Assembly (NCBI GenBank): GCA_004014935.1
Contig: CP025323.1
Span: 2,805,001 to 2,869,000, forward strand
Direction: 5' to 3'
DNA length: 64,000 nt
Source: Saccharomycopsis malanga
Taxonomy: Eukaryota; Ascomycota; Saccharomycetes; Ascoideales; Saccharomycopsidaceae
The position numbers and the translations under genes were made by a program. Below, one piece after another: positions 21,177 through 32,576 of this stretch; the stretch's first letter is position 1, and every line of letters begins with the position of its first letter. The notes under the pieces are model-generated. The model was not told where the DNA came from, made no database searches, and worked only from the letters and a program-made list of their open reading frames with translations.

Positions 21177-22103
21177 CTTGATGCTAACAACCGCAATTTA
21201 TAAACGCCTAGTGATAAGCTTGGTATATTAGTATTTAATGTTCTTGCCTTAGTTTACTATTGGCCTTTTTCTCTCATCTAAATTTTCCTCTATTTAAAAT
21301 TGTAAAGCTTCTATTGGCCTGAAAATGGTTATGTGGCGCTGATCCTTTTTTAACTATAAGGGTTCCTCTATTAGGAGTGATAGCCATGATAATCTGTTTA
21401 ATATCATTACAATGATTATATGAATGTTGATTAGATTTTTATTTTAGTGTAATGTAAGTATATGTGACAAATTTGGGACATTTATTTTGAAAAGGCAATA
21501 ATTTTTCAGTAGTTTAATCCTCAGTATTTGTAGTGGCAAATAGTATCGTTAGTTTTAATATTAATTACTGTTCGATTATAATGAACTCTTGAGATTTCAT
21601 TACTGTTTGATTGTTAATTTCTTGAATATTTGAGTTGTGGAGTTTGGTAATTGTAGGTTATACTGATTGACCAGTAACATTTTCAGTGCAGTGAAAAAAA
21701 AAAAGTCTTTAAAACAAATTATTATAGAGAGACGTACGTTTCTCTTGTACTTCGTATTGCTAGTCTAGTAGCATACCAATGAATACACACATTATTGTTT
21801 TATTTCAGTGACATTTTGATAAGATGAAAATCCGTCTGTTTTCTACTATACTACATAGTAAAACAGTTTTCTGCAAACATACATGTTCAACAATTTTCTA
21901 CAACACTACATATTAAAACAATTTTCCACAAAATACTTTATTGTATTAAACTAACATTCATTAACTTTCTGTGGTCAGCATAATTTGCCTTCAAATTATA
22001 CAATGGGTAAAAGGTGCATTCTTACAGTATTCAGCTAAGCACAGTGAAAATAAATTTTAATGGCAAACTAACAAACCTAATAGTCGTCTATACCTAACAG
22101 CAC
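21177..22103. other. Intergenic region upstream of the complex I subunit and downstream of SHR3
   Basis: AT-rich with a few long A/T runs. No gene, repeat or clear regulatory site was found. Confidence 0.5.
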
Positions 22104-22857
22104 CTAAGCCTCGTCAGATTGCTTTCTTTGTTTCAAGCCATCCTCGGTTTTAGCGTCAGAAATTTCACTACCGGTGGTATAACCGTATTTCTTTGCATTT
22201 CTAGCGTCTTTCTTAGCCTTCTTTTCGTCCAAAGCTGCCTGTTTTTCTTGGGCAGCCTTTTCTTCTTCTTCCAACTTGGCAACAGCCTTTTGATACTCAA
22301 TGTCGGCATGGGCATTTTCAATAATCTGGTAATATCTACCTGCTTGTAAGAACAATACACCAAACAACAAGATCACAGCAATCACAATGCTAGCACCAAT
22401 GACACTGACACCAGTAGGCATATCGACTTCACCCCAGTTACCATGGACAGCAGCAGTGATTCCTGTTTTGATATTAGTCAAGAAGACACATAGCCCAAAG
22501 AAATAGACAGCTAGCGAAACATAGTCATAAAGTTTCAAAGTCTCGTGAGGCTTGTACACCAAAGTCAAGAACCCAATAAATCCAGTAATGGCAACTCCAT
22601 AGAAGACACCTATTACGGATTTAGGCAAAGCAGCCCATCTTTGGTAATGAGCCAACGCATCTGTATAAGTAGTTTCGCCGGAAGGAGCAAAAAGAGTGGT
22701 ATAAACATATGGAGCCTGTCCGTAAGCAACACCCACAAAGAAAGAGGTTGCTGCCAATTGTTAGTGTTTGTATAGATCAGAATATCACATTATATCATAG
22801 CATACCAGATAGTGCTAAACCAATAGCAATAGGAATCAATTTATCATATAATCCCAT
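22104..22857 (-). CDS. SHR3: ER amino-acid-permease chaperone Shr3 (two exons)
   Basis: Exon 1 is 22857-22806, the intron 22805-22751 (55 nt; donor GTATGC, branch CACTAAC, acceptor GGCAG), and exon 2 is 22750-22104; the product is 232 aa. The splice restores the family's early LALSATSFFVGVAYGQAPY block, which no single frame gives with an ATG. Four membrane segments follow within about 150 residues, including VIGVFYGVAITGFIGFLTLVY, and the C-terminal tail is charged (EEEEKAAQEKQAALDEKKAKK). Shr3 (Csh3 in Candida) is an integral ER chaperone that lets amino-acid permeases fold and enter COPII vesicles. Length matches the family (about 210-235 aa). Confidence 0.8.
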
Positions 22858-23214
22858 TTTGTATATTTCTTCAAAACTCTGCAAAGATTCTATCTGAAAA
22901 ATTCAACAAATAGAAAACACTTTGGTATTGCTTCGAATGAAAGGTGTACAGCTCTATAAAAACCAAAGTGTGCCAAAACCCTCTTTTTCATGTCTCGAAA
23001 GTAAGCGGCCTTTTATGTATGATAAAGCAACGTCTTATCCCAATTGGTATTTAATAGGAACACCCTATCTTTGAAACGTTTTAATGGGTCAATATTCATG
23101 AAAAAATTAATGTATTAGACAAAATTTACATCAAAACTACAAAAAAAATATATAATACATTAGACAAACGTTTTATTGAGCACTAAATTAACAATTAACC
23201 TAATAAAAACACAT
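22858..23214. other. Intergenic region between SHR3 and RPS3
   Basis: This holds the SHR3 promoter and the RPS3 3' flank. I see no further feature. Confidence 0.5.
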
Positions 23215-23958
23215 CTAAGCTTGGACAGGAGCTTCAGCAGCTTCTTCAGCAGCTTGTTCAGCTTCTTCAACAACAGCTGGCTTGTAGTCAATGACAGTTG
23301 GTTCAGCAACAGGCTCTTCTTCCTTTGGATCGTAGATTTGGACAAAGTCTGGCAAAGATTTTGGTCCGCGTCTGTTGGTAGCTGGGTCTCTCATAATCTT
23401 GACCTTGATACCCAAAACACCTTGTCTCAACAAGACGTGTCTGATAGCAATGTCAATGAAGTCTCTGACTGGTTGACCAGAGTGAATCATGAAACCATCT
23501 TGGAACTTCATGGACTTAGCTCTGGCGGCTCTCAACTTACCGGAGATGACAACCTCAACACCCTTGGCACCAGATTCCATAACGTATCTGACAACACCGT
23601 AGGCGGCTCTTCTGATGGTCAAACCGTTCAACAACTTGTATTTCAAAGATTCGGCTTGGGCAACAGCAGACAAACCTCTTTCTTGGACTCTCTCGACGTA
23701 CAAGACAATGGTGTCGTCAGCGAACTTGTGTCTCTTTTGGATCAAAGAGGTCAACTCATGGATTCTTCTACCATTTTCACCCAAAACGGCTTGAGTGTGG
23801 GTGGCTCTGATAATAACTTCAGTCTTGGATGGAGTGACTCTGACTTCAACACCAGCATAACCTTCTTCGGCTAATTCTCTGGTGAAGAATTCGTTCAATT
23901 CGGCGTAGAAGACACCGTCAGCGACAAGCTTTCTTTTCTTGGAGATAATGGCAACCAT
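23215..23958 (-). CDS. RPS3: 40S ribosomal protein uS3
   Basis: The 247-aa product is a clear cytosolic uS3: an N-terminal [21 protein letters not shown] block, a KH domain with [18 protein letters not shown] and [10 protein letters not shown], and the C-terminal domain with [31 protein letters not shown] and [19 protein letters not shown]. It lies at the mRNA entry of the small subunit and has a role in helicase activity and quality control. Codon choice is strongly biased (TTG, AGA, GGT; no CTG), as expected for high expression. The end is Ala/Glu-rich ([17 protein letters not shown]). No intron is present. Its promoter has Tbf1/Cbf1-type sites. Confidence 0.97.
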   Translation of the reverse strand: MVAIISKKRKLVADGVFYAELNEFFTRELAEEGYAGVEVRVTPSKTEVIIRATHTQAVLGENGRRIHELTSLIQKRHKFADDTIVLYVERVQERGLSAVAQAESLKYKLLNGLTIRRAAYGVVRYVMESGAKGVEVVISGKLRAARAKSMKFQDGFMIHSGQPVRDFIDIAIRHVLLRQGVLGIKVKIMRDPATNRRGPKSLPDFVQIYDPKEEEPVAEPTVIDYKPAVVEEAEQAAEEAAEAPVQA

Positions 23959-24119
23959 TTTGTTATATTCTTTGTTGGTATAGGTAATATCAAACTGATG
24001 CTAGAGACACTGGATCAGATACACTTTAGTATACAATCTTTTCACCCTGCAAACTCCACTATCCTCTGAATAATTTTTCAGCTAATTTTTTTCAATTGGT
24101 CTCGAAGGCCTGTCACTTA

Positions 24120-24151
24120 GAGCCCTAATAGCCCTTAGAACCTGCACGTGA
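24120..24151 (-). promoter_or_regulatory. Ribosomal-protein promoter sites (Tbf1-like and Cbf1-like) for RPS3
   Basis: AGCCCTAA at 24121-24128, a near repeat AGCCCTTAG at 24130-24138, and GCACGTGA at 24144-24151 lie about 165-195 bp before the RPS3 ATG. TTAGGGCT-type sites bound by Tbf1 together with CACGTG bound by Cbf1 are the known control of ribosomal-protein genes in Candida albicans. Occupancy here is inference. Confidence 0.6.
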
Positions 24152-24715
24152 CTATAGGCTGCTGTAATTTTTTCTGCAGTTTTTACCTGCATGAGGGGAG
24201 TGCATGAAAATGCGACTCTCTCCGCAGGGGTCTTGACATGCAGCTTCCTAATGAGGCAACTCGAAGAGCTCTCCTCCTTTCATATAAAATTATACTGTAA
24301 AGTAATTATAAGGAAACTTAGTGAAAGAGATGTATAATTGGAGTGATAAAGTATGAGGGTATTGTTATTTATAGATATAATAAACTATTATTGGTTTACA
24401 ATAGAATAGTAAGCAAGTTTTTGATGTTTATTGATTAAAAAGACTATACATTTTCACCTTAAAGACAAACAACAGGTATTATCCATGTGTTGGACCGTAA
24501 CTCTTCCATTGAGTCTAATCATGTTTATATTTGCTGAAATGTCTACTTCCACCGCTCCGTGAGATAAGCAAATCTCTTTGTGCAGCAAGGTGGAGCAAGG
24601 ATGGGTATGTCCTTCCATGTCTGGGAAAGTCACTTAAAAACAAATATAAATACACCTCAGTTTGGACGTTTATTTTTGAACTTAATCTTCTTTCAATGGT
24701 AAACCACAACTCAAA
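24152..24715. other. Intergenic promoter region before the FAA2-like gene
   Basis: With the RPS3 promoter this forms a divergent intergenic region. Apart from the sites entered above I see no recognisable element; short frames at 24515-24766 have no family resemblance. Confidence 0.5.
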
Positions 24716-27301
24716 ATGAAGGAACGGCCAATAATACTTACTGGGTCTGAAGAAGAAAAGCAGCACTTTTACAATCTTTACGATAGGCTAGCTGACGAAA
24801 ATGGCAACCCCACAAAAGATATTGCTGTGCCATTGCCGAATACCAGAAAGCAAGGGTATTCACCGGTATATAGAAATAAATATGCCATTGAGTGTAATCA
24901 AGGAGAAATCATTGAGTTGATTGATCCGCGCTTAAACACTGGATTCAACTTCTGGGAAAACGCTGTTAATTTATGGCCCAACAATGATTGTTTGGGAGAA
25001 AGAAAAGTGCAGAGCCAACCGCCAGTATTTTTAGATAAAGAGAATGGTTCGTTGAAAAAGACTCGCTTTGACAATTTCTACACATTCCAAACATACAAAG
25101 AAGTTGACACCTTGAAAACTTGGATTGGATCGGGGATTGTAGAGCTTGTTACAAACCATCCGAAATACAGGCCAGCAAAAGAATTGATTGAAGTGTATCC
25201 GGATTTCGATGAGAGAAATGTTAATAGCAAACAGAATGCAACAAAGTTTGTGGTATCAATTCTCAGTGGCAATCGGTCAGAATGGATGATTGCTGATCTA
25301 GCCTGTCAAGCCTATTCGTTATGCACCACAACTCTTTACGACAACTTGGGCGCTGAAACCAGCAAATATATTTTGGATTTAGTCAAATCGCCAATCATCT
25401 TCACCACCAAAAACAAGATTTTGAATCTTCTTTCTTTGAAAAAACAATTTCCAAAGGAATTGTCTAATTTATTAATCATTATCTCCTTTGACAGCCTCAA
25501 TCTCCAACATGATTTCTTTTTTCACAAATTTGCAGCAGATGTTGGTGTTGACCTTTATGATTTCGACAATTTGGCTCAGTTGGGTAAAATGAATCCTTAT
25601 GAATTTATTCGTCCTACTCCTTGTACTCCCTACACTGTTTGTTTCACTTCTGGAACAACCGGGGTGTCCAAGGGTGTTTATATCACTCAAGGAAACTTGG
25701 CTACGTCCATGACATTTTGTTTTCACCATTGGCCTCGTCCATACAAAGAGAATCGCATTGGACATGCATATAAAGACAAACAATTAAGATCTTATTGTTT
25801 ACTTCCTTTGGCCCACATCTACGAGCGACAGACCACAATATATTCCTTGGTCTCGAACATTGCAATTGGTTTTCCAACAGGAAACATTTCCACCAGAGTA
25901 GAGGACTGTTCCATCTTGAAGCCTAACTATATACAAGCAGTGCCTCGTATTTACAGCAGAATTGAACAGGAATTGAAAGCCGTGATAAACGATGATCCAG
26001 TGGTCAAACGTGTTGTTGGAACCAAATTTAAGCTTTTGTTCAATCAATTGCTTGAAAAAACAATAAACAACCAAGACGTAAGAAAACATAATGCTTATTT
26101 CAGATTCAACACCCCCGCAGAGGCATTAGAATATGAACATTTAAACATGATAGTCACCAAAAAGTTGAGAAAGCTTCAAGGGTTTGATAACGTTAAATAT
26201 TGTCTCAGTGCATCTGCCCCAATCTCATTGGTTAGCCAAAACTTTATTTGCACTGTTTTGAACATTGGATTTATACAAAACTATGGTGCCAGTGAGGTGA
26301 CCTCAGCTTGTACCGCAGAAGCTCCTTTCAGTTTAAGAATCACCAAGGAAATGTTGATGTTTGACAAAGGTTCCGCCAAAATCACTTCCGGCAAGAAAAA
26401 GTCTATTGTTTCTTGTTCAGGTCCTGTAGGCGTGACAACTGATGTCAAGTTGAGAGACTTGCCTGATTTGGGTTATGTCTATGATTCTAAGGATGGAAAA
26501 CCCAAAGGAGAGGTCCTTTTCAAAGGTCCACAAGTGTTTAAAAAATACGTCTTTCGCCATGACATCACTAAAGACTCGTTTGAGGATAATTATACTTGGT
26601 ACAGGACCGGAGATATATGTGAGATTGGAAATGACGGCAAACTTTATGTGATTGACAGAATTAAAAACTTTTTCAAGCTTTCACAAGGCGAATATCTTAC
26701 TCCAGAGCGTATTGAAAACATTTATCTCAGCAATGTTGCCTTTGTCAACCAATGCTTTATCCACGGTTACTCTGATAAAGATTACGTTGTAGGCGTTCTT
26801 GGTATAGTTCCACGGGAATTGGCCAAGTTTCTAATCAAAATTATGGGAAATGGCAAGCCTCATATAAGTTATAACGAAAGCATCGATCGACAGATTCTTT
26901 CCAAACTCAAAGATATCATCCTGTTAATCGAAAGTTTTGAATTCTCCATCAGCAATGAGCAGTTGGAACAAGCACAGGAAATAGAACTTAAAGACCTGCA
27001 ACAGCAATATTTAAACAAACTCTTAAACTTGTTAAACAAAGACATAAGGTTGAAAAAACTCGTTTTGTACAAAATGAATAATCTTGTGGCTGATAATCCA
27101 AATGTCTCCTTGGCAAGCTATGAAAAATTGAACAATATTCATTTAGGTTACTATCCTCTAAAAATAAGCACCGGTTTGCTCACCCCAACCTTGAAACTAC
27201 AACGTCCTACCAGTATCAAAAAGTACAACACAATAATTGACAACTTATACGAAGAAGGCTCACTATTGAGAGATTCACATGGTGAATCCGCCAAATTGTG
27301 A
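24716..27301 (+). CDS. FAA2: Peroxisomal-type long/medium-chain acyl-CoA synthetase (Faa2-like)
   Basis: The 861-aa product is an ATP-dependent acyl-CoA synthetase that activates fatty acids as CoA thioesters. The AMP-binding motif FTSGTTGVSKGVYITQGN is at about 315-332, a second adenylate motif near 523 reads QNYGASEVTSACTAEAP, and the fatty-acyl signature TWYRTGDICEIGNDGKLYV with DRIKNFFKLSQGEYLTPE is near 640-665. The protein ends in AKL, a type 1 peroxisomal targeting signal, which places it with Faa2 rather than Faa1/Faa4. It is longer than S. cerevisiae Faa2 (744 aa), partly through a Leu-rich helical stretch near 740-785. Yeasts of this clade often have several FAA2 paralogues, so exact orthology is not certain. 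Confidence 0.85.
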   Translation: MKERPIILTGSEEEKQHFYNLYDRLADENGNPTKDIAVPLPNTRKQGYSPVYRNKYAIECNQGEIIELIDPRLNTGFNFWENAVNLWPNNDCLGERKVQSQPPVFLDKENGSLKKTRFDNFYTFQTYKEVDTLKTWIGSGIVELVTNHPKYRPAKELIEVYPDFDERNVNSKQNATKFVVSILSGNRSEWMIADLACQAYSLCTTTLYDNLGAETSKYILDLVKSPIIFTTKNKILNLLSLKKQFPKELSNLLIIISFDSLNLQHDFFFHKFAADVGVDLYDFDNLAQLGKMNPYEFIRPTPCTPYTVCFTSGTTGVSKGVYITQGNLATSMTFCFHHWPRPYKENRIGHAYKDKQLRSYCLLPLAHIYERQTTIYSLVSNIAIGFPTGNISTRVEDCSILKPNYIQAVPRIYSRIEQELKAVINDDPVVKRVVGTKFKLLFNQLLEKTINNQDVRKHNAYFRFNTPAEALEYEHLNMIVTKKLRKLQGFDNVKYCLSASAPISLVSQNFICTVLNIGFIQNYGASEVTSACTAEAPFSLRITKEMLMFDKGSAKITSGKKKSIVSCSGPVGVTTDVKLRDLPDLGYVYDSKDGKPKGEVLFKGPQVFKKYVFRHDITKDSFEDNYTWYRTGDICEIGNDGKLYVIDRIKNFFKLSQGEYLTPERIENIYLSNVAFVNQCFIHGYSDKDYVVGVLGIVPRELAKFLIKIMGNGKPHISYNESIDRQILSKLKDIILLIESFEFSISNEQLEQAQEIELKDLQQQYLNKLLNLLNKDIRLKKLVLYKMNNLVADNPNVSLASYEKLNNIHLGYYPLKISTGLLTPTLKLQRPTSIKKYNTIIDNLYEEGSLLRDSHGESAKL

Positions 27302-29238
27302 TTAGACATTTGATATTTTTAGTAGACATGCTACTTTGCTTTTATTTTGCTTTTAAAATTATTGAAAATATATAAAACTACAGTAAAGTTTATTTAGATA
27401 CAATATAACCGAAGAAGCCCAAATTAAAAAATACTTGGTCTGAATGATTAAATCTGTTAGCTTGAATTTACAGAATGTATTTGCGCAACTTACTTATTCA
27501 TTTTATTATAAAACGTTTTATTTTTTATTTTATTTCAAATCTTCTAGAATATAATTTGAATTGAATCATCTTTTTACCAAGCGAAATACTAGCCTAATAA
27601 ACTTTGGTTCAACTCTCAAAAATATGTAAACGCTTTAAATAAGGAAGCATATATGGAAAAAGGCCAGTGACTTACAGTTTTTATTAAATACTCATGTCTG
27701 TTTTTCGAACTTCTTACTAAAAAAACTCTTGGTAAATACTACATGTTACACCGTAAAAAAATAACTGAATATGTTAAGCTTCCAAGTAAAGCCTATTTCA
27801 CATATTCTATAGTTTTTAAGAAATTTTTCTCGATTGCCTCTTGAAAGGGTAAGGTGCGGTTGTTCAAAAGCTAAACTATTATACTCAATGTGTCTGATGT
27901 ACAAATAAGAAGATTATAATGAACAAATCTTTCTACATTTGAAATTAAGTCCTTTGGGATCCACTACGTATATAGCTTTATGTCTTACTACACATTGATA
28001 ATAATACTGTTATTTACTCGTACAAAAAACACGTACTTTCAAAAATACCGAAAACTGCCATACAATTCTTAAATTGATTTTTTTCATTCAACAATTATAT
28101 AAATTGTACTTTTCATTGCTCATTGGGTAGTATACCAAGAATGATATCTTTCAGTATTTGACGTAAATGAACCGCTTCGTTGGTTCTGAGGCGCGTGTGA
28201 AAAAACAGGAAATTCTGCACTACCCCTTGAATCTAGATTCTCACCGCATTGGGAATGTGCAGCTGCCAATTTTGGACAGAGTAGAGCACGGTGAGGGTGG
28301 TTGCTATTTTAATAAAAGCAACAGAACTATTGTCTAGCTGTTACATATTCTGTAGTTGTGACAATGTACTTGTCAAGCCGTATTTTCAACAACAAAGGAA
28401 ACAAATCAAATCGTAGTATGGCGGCATTGTTTGGAGGCGCTACAAGTGAAGATCCGTTTTTGGACGGCCTCACTACTCTTTTCAGGGATATGCAGAACGC
28501 GACGCATTACTGCAGTTATTGTTGACAGTATGGGAACGCTATAGCATTATAGTGAAAATTTACTATAGTATAGGTAAACATCATAAGCAGGAAACGGTAT
28601 AGCGTGCTGCTTTGTTTAGGAAGAAAATTTTTATTCTCTTGTCTGGTTTGTTTATCTTTAACAACAACGATCGACTTTTAGCGTGTCTTACAACTGTTGT
28701 TATCTACACATTAAGGATTTTGATTGCATGAGGTAACAGTTTGCCTATTTGAATAGACTGTTTCACCGTATAAAGTTAAGGTGGACCAACGTTGAGTTAG
28801 AAGGTGAAGAACTGGCATCTGGAACTTGATGTAGATCGGTGTTTGGATCCAAATCGGAATGAGCCGGCATATCAAAATGTCTCAGTCAAGACCAAAGGGT
28901 AGGGTTGGGAGGTGGTTTCATGAGGACTAGGCTACTGCAACTCACGGCAGACTCAAGTAGCCATTGTTTGTTATCAACATGTTCGCGTCTTCACCCCTGG
29001 AACAACTTCGGTGTCTCAATTTGGCAACATGCAGCATTTAGTCTGGAAAAATGGTGCTTCATGGGTGATAAACAACGTTAGATCAAAAGTCAATCAATTT
29101 AAAATTCTTATATAAATACAAGGAGATCCAAGTTTTATCAGTTGAAATATTTGTTCTTCTCATAATATCATCAACAAGTATAACTCTTACATTCGTTTAT
29201 TACAAACTTATTTCATTCGCTTAATCTAAATTTTCAAA
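27302..29238. other. Intergenic region upstream of the GPI-type wall protein gene
   Basis: The first 850 bp are very AT-rich and hold nothing recognised. From about 28150 base composition becomes more even; two small ATG-started frames, 28167-28337 (56 codons) and 28364-28525 (53 codons), lie in tandem on the plus strand. The rest is probably the long promoter and leader of the wall-protein gene. Confidence 0.45.
29111..29118 (+). promoter_or_regulatory. TATA box of the GPI-type wall protein gene
   Basis: TATAAATA lies about 120 bp before the ATG at 29239, a normal yeast distance, and agrees with the gene's highly biased codon use. Confidence 0.5.
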
Positions 29239-29538
29239 ATGCAATTCTCCACTGTCGCCATCATCTCTGCTATCGCTGCTTACGCCGTCGCTGACGAATC
29301 TACTGTCTTGGCCACTGAAGACGTCACCACCACTGCCACTATCTACTCTTGTGCTGCTACTCACTCTTCTTGTCCATACAGCAGCACCGCTGTTGGTAAC
29401 ACCACCCTCCCAGCCAACGGTTCTTCTAACTACACCACCCCAGCTGTATCTGTTGGTGAAGCTAAGGCTTACTCTGTCGGCACCAACGCTGTTCTCGGCG
29501 CTGCTGCTTTGGCTGGTGCCGTTTTGTTCGGTTTGTAA
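29239..29538 (+). CDS. Small secreted GPI-anchored cell-wall protein (probable)
   Basis: The 99-aa product starts with a signal peptide (MQFSTVAIISAIAAYAVA), followed by a short Ser/Thr-rich mature part with two cysteines (IYSCAATHSSCPYSS) and NxT/NxS glycosylation sites (VGNTTLPANGSSNYTT). It ends in a hydrophobic tail (AVLGAAALAGAVLFGL) that fits a GPI-attachment signal, with a likely omega site around G/N just before it. The start resembles Candida Pga59/Pga62-type small wall proteins, but the resemblance is mostly the signal peptide. Strong codon bias (GCT, TCT, GGT, no CTG) suggests high expression. Role is likely structural in the wall mannoprotein layer; this is inferred. Confidence 0.75.
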   Translation: MQFSTVAIISAIAAYAVADESTVLATEDVTTTATIYSCAATHSSCPYSSTAVGNTTLPANGSSNYTTPAVSVGEAKAYSVGTNAVLGAAALAGAVLFGL

Positions 29539-30879
29539 GTTACTTCTTTAGTTTCTTGCATTTTATCTTTTTTGATATCCCTCTTACAAAATACTGTTTC
29601 ATTTCAAATCCAACCTAAACAACAAATTGCCTCTCCATTTTATACCTATCATTCTTTGAATGATTTAATCGTTAATTTTCTACACCTCTCTTCGCTACTA
29701 GCATGTTGTGCATTATGTTCTTTTGCTACGACTTGATCTTTTTTTAATTCTTCTGCTCTTTTTTGCTTGGTTATTGATAATCAAGTGTACTATTAGTTCT
29801 TCATCCTTGGTCGTTTGGAAGTTTCCATTCCTGATCCTGTTATATATTCCCTTTTACTTTGTTTGTTCTTAATACAGCTTTTTCGTTGCATTTATTTATT
29901 TAGTACTTTCAGATGTAATATCCAGTTTACCATTTTTATGGATAAAACTTTACTTGTACGAGATTGTAACTAGATTGATTCGCGTTTTCAATACCATACT
30001 TGTTCCCCTATTTTTATCCTGATTTCTAAGGGTCTAGCCTGCTTGAACTTTTAGCATCCTTGAATTAATCACCCGACTCTTAATATAGATGACTCAGTAG
30101 TGCGGGTAAAGGATGATTTCGCGTTTCTCGACTTATTGTCTACGATTAAAGCTAAATAGTCTCTTAAGAAATGTTAAACAAGCTCATGTACGTTAGTCTC
30201 CGAACGAAAGGCGTTGGCAGTATTCGATTTTTGACTGGCGTAAGTGTAATAATATGACGGTATCCCATGTCTATCCTGAACTTTTACTCTTATTCTCGAT
30301 CAACATTGTCTTACGTTGCGTGAACAAAGTGCAAATCATTCTTTACTTATCTTTTACTTATATTCAACCAGGTATATACCTGTTTTATCTACTTGTTATA
30401 CGGGGAATACCAACCTCTTGCAAGTAGTAACAGAATTCTTTGAAGGTTCCAGAACATGTAAAACTGTAGGCCCTTCCAAACTACTGTAGATGGGAAGAAC
30501 AGGGCACACTGTCGCGTAACATAGTTAGTGTACAACATAACACACTAGCGTTTGGGCCGATTTTAATTTTTTGTTGGAAAAAATAAGGTGAAAATCAGCA
30601 AGAAAAAAAAAGACGAAAAACCAAATCTCAACCAGGAAAAAAGCAAGACCCGCCACTATATTATATTATTTCATATTGATAAAACCTTACATTTGGAATA
30701 TCAAATTAACCAGCTTTTCTTGCACTTTTTGTTAAATTGCTAGCTTCATACAACCTTCCTAACGCTTTTATCAAAAACCCTGTGTTCATTGAGCCTAATT
30801 TCGTTTTTAGAAAACGCCACGCTTACAATACCTAATTATTTAGCACCCATAAATCAACTTATATAAACAAACCCACATA
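29539..30879. other. Intergenic region upstream of RAC1
   Basis: About 1.3 kb of mixed T-rich sequence, containing the 3' flank of the wall-protein gene and the RAC1 promoter and leader. No gene, repeat or clear binding site was recognised. Confidence 0.5.
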
Positions 30880-31557
30880 ATGAGAAGTATCAAGTGTGTT
30901 GTTGTCGGTGACGGTGCCGTTGGTAAAACATGTCTTTTGATTTCTTACACTACCAACACTTTCCCTCATGACTACATTCCAACTGTCTTTGATAATTATT
31001 CTGCTAATGTCATGGTCGACGGCCAACCTATCAAATTAGGTCTTTGGGATACCGCTGGCCAGGAAGAATATGACCGTCTTAGACCTTTGTCTTATCCACA
31101 AACTGAAGTGTTTTTGATTTGTTTCTCTTTGGTCGAGCCTTCTTCATTTGCCAATGTTCGCGCCAAATGGATTCCTGAAATCAGACAACATTCCACCAGA
31201 GATATTGCCATATTATTGATTGGTACTAAGTTGGATCTTAGAGATGACCCTCACACTTTGGACCGTTTGAGAGAGTATGGCCATGAACCAATCAGCAATG
31301 CCGAAGGTAAAAAAGCTGCCAGAGAATTGGGTTGTGTTGATTATTTGGAATGTAGTGCTTCCTCTCAACAAGGTGTCAAAGACGTTTTCGATGCTGCCAT
31401 CAAAGCTGTTATAGATCCACCCAAATTTAACGAGCCTCCTATTTTGAACAGTGTCGCTGGTGTCGGTGGCTCCAACACCTCAAAGAGAAACGTCATTGGG
31501 GGTGGAAACTCCAGCGGTAAAAGAAGAAGAAGAACAAACAAGTGTGTAATTCTATAA
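30880..31557 (+). CDS. RAC1: Rho-family GTPase Rac1
   Basis: The 225-aa product has all small-GTPase motifs: [11 protein letters not shown] (P-loop), effector region [30 protein letters not shown] (switch II), GTKLDLRDD in place of NKxD/TKxD, and ECSASSQ. The sequence is Rac-like rather than Cdc42 or Rho1. The C-terminus carries a Gly/Ser/Asn-rich insert, a polybasic patch (GKRRRRTNK) and a CVIL box predicting geranylgeranylation and plasma-membrane targeting. Rac1 in Candida albicans acts in matrix-embedded filamentous growth with a Dck1-type exchange factor; S. cerevisiae lacks it. No intron is seen. Confidence 0.92.
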   Translation: MRSIKCVVVGDGAVGKTCLLISYTTNTFPHDYIPTVFDNYSANVMVDGQPIKLGLWDTAGQEEYDRLRPLSYPQTEVFLICFSLVEPSSFANVRAKWIPEIRQHSTRDIAILLIGTKLDLRDDPHTLDRLREYGHEPISNAEGKKAARELGCVDYLECSASSQQGVKDVFDAAIKAVIDPPKFNEPPILNSVAGVGGSNTSKRNVIGGGNSSGKRRRRTNKCVIL

Positions 31558-32576
31558 TCGTATTTTTGTTCTTTTGTATACCATTCTTTTTCAACCTTTT
31601 AGGCTTCACTGTTTGGTCATCATCTCGTCAACCAAAACAAGATAACTATAACTCAAATAAAAAAAAAAGAAAGTGATCATGTTTTAACTAAGTATCGAAA
31701 GAATAAATGAAAAAAAGGGAAAAAGAAAAGAAGTAATTTAACAATCGACTTTTTTCAAATTAATTTTCATTTATTTAATTCAGTTTTTCAAGCTGTTATC
31801 TCATTTTTTTTTATATTTTTCAATTTTTTACTTTATACTACCTGTTTGGTTGCTTGCTTTCGCTGATTTTTTGTTTTGTTTGTTTTTGCCATTATTTTTC
31901 TTCTTTTTCTTTATTTGGTTATTTTGTTATCACTGCTTATAATTATTCTATTTAATCAACTTTCCAGTTTTTCTGCAACTATTGAATTTTTATTGCCTTA
32001 AAATCACCAACTCGATTTTGTTAGGTTGGCTTGCTTTTTAATTCAGTCAACTTTTTTCCCTTATTTTTACTTGATTTAGGTGTCGTGCCTTTTTCTCCAA
32101 AATTTAACCAGAGAATCAAATTATAAGAAGAAAGTTTTGATTGTTTTTTTGTTTTTTTGCTTTTCCTCTTTCGCCTTCCTTTCTTGTTTCTGGTCTACAG
32201 ATAGAGAAAATATAATAGAATTATCTATAATATTGACGTAGTTGTGGCTTAATTGTGAATGTAAAGGCTTAAGAAACAACTTTTATACAAGTACACATTT
32301 TATAGAAGATATTATGGCCTCAAAGTGAAGATATACATTAAGTAAAAAAAGTTTGGAAGAATAATCATTTTCTACTTTTCAATATACAAATAAGTAACTA
32401 CCTTCCAACCAGCGGCTAGACTTTGAAAGCATTTAATCAACAGAACAGTATGGTTATTCATTCAGAACACCTACCTGCTATTTCATACAAAACATTTCCA
32501 CAGAATACTGTCGTTTACTCAATAAGAGACTTACGCTATGTACACATCAACAACTCATATTCAAAAATATGAGAAA
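31558..32576. other. Intergenic region between RAC1 and MAS2 (convergent)
   Basis: The first half is extremely T-rich with many poly-T runs. It holds both 3' flanks. No gene or repeat was recognised. Confidence 0.55.
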
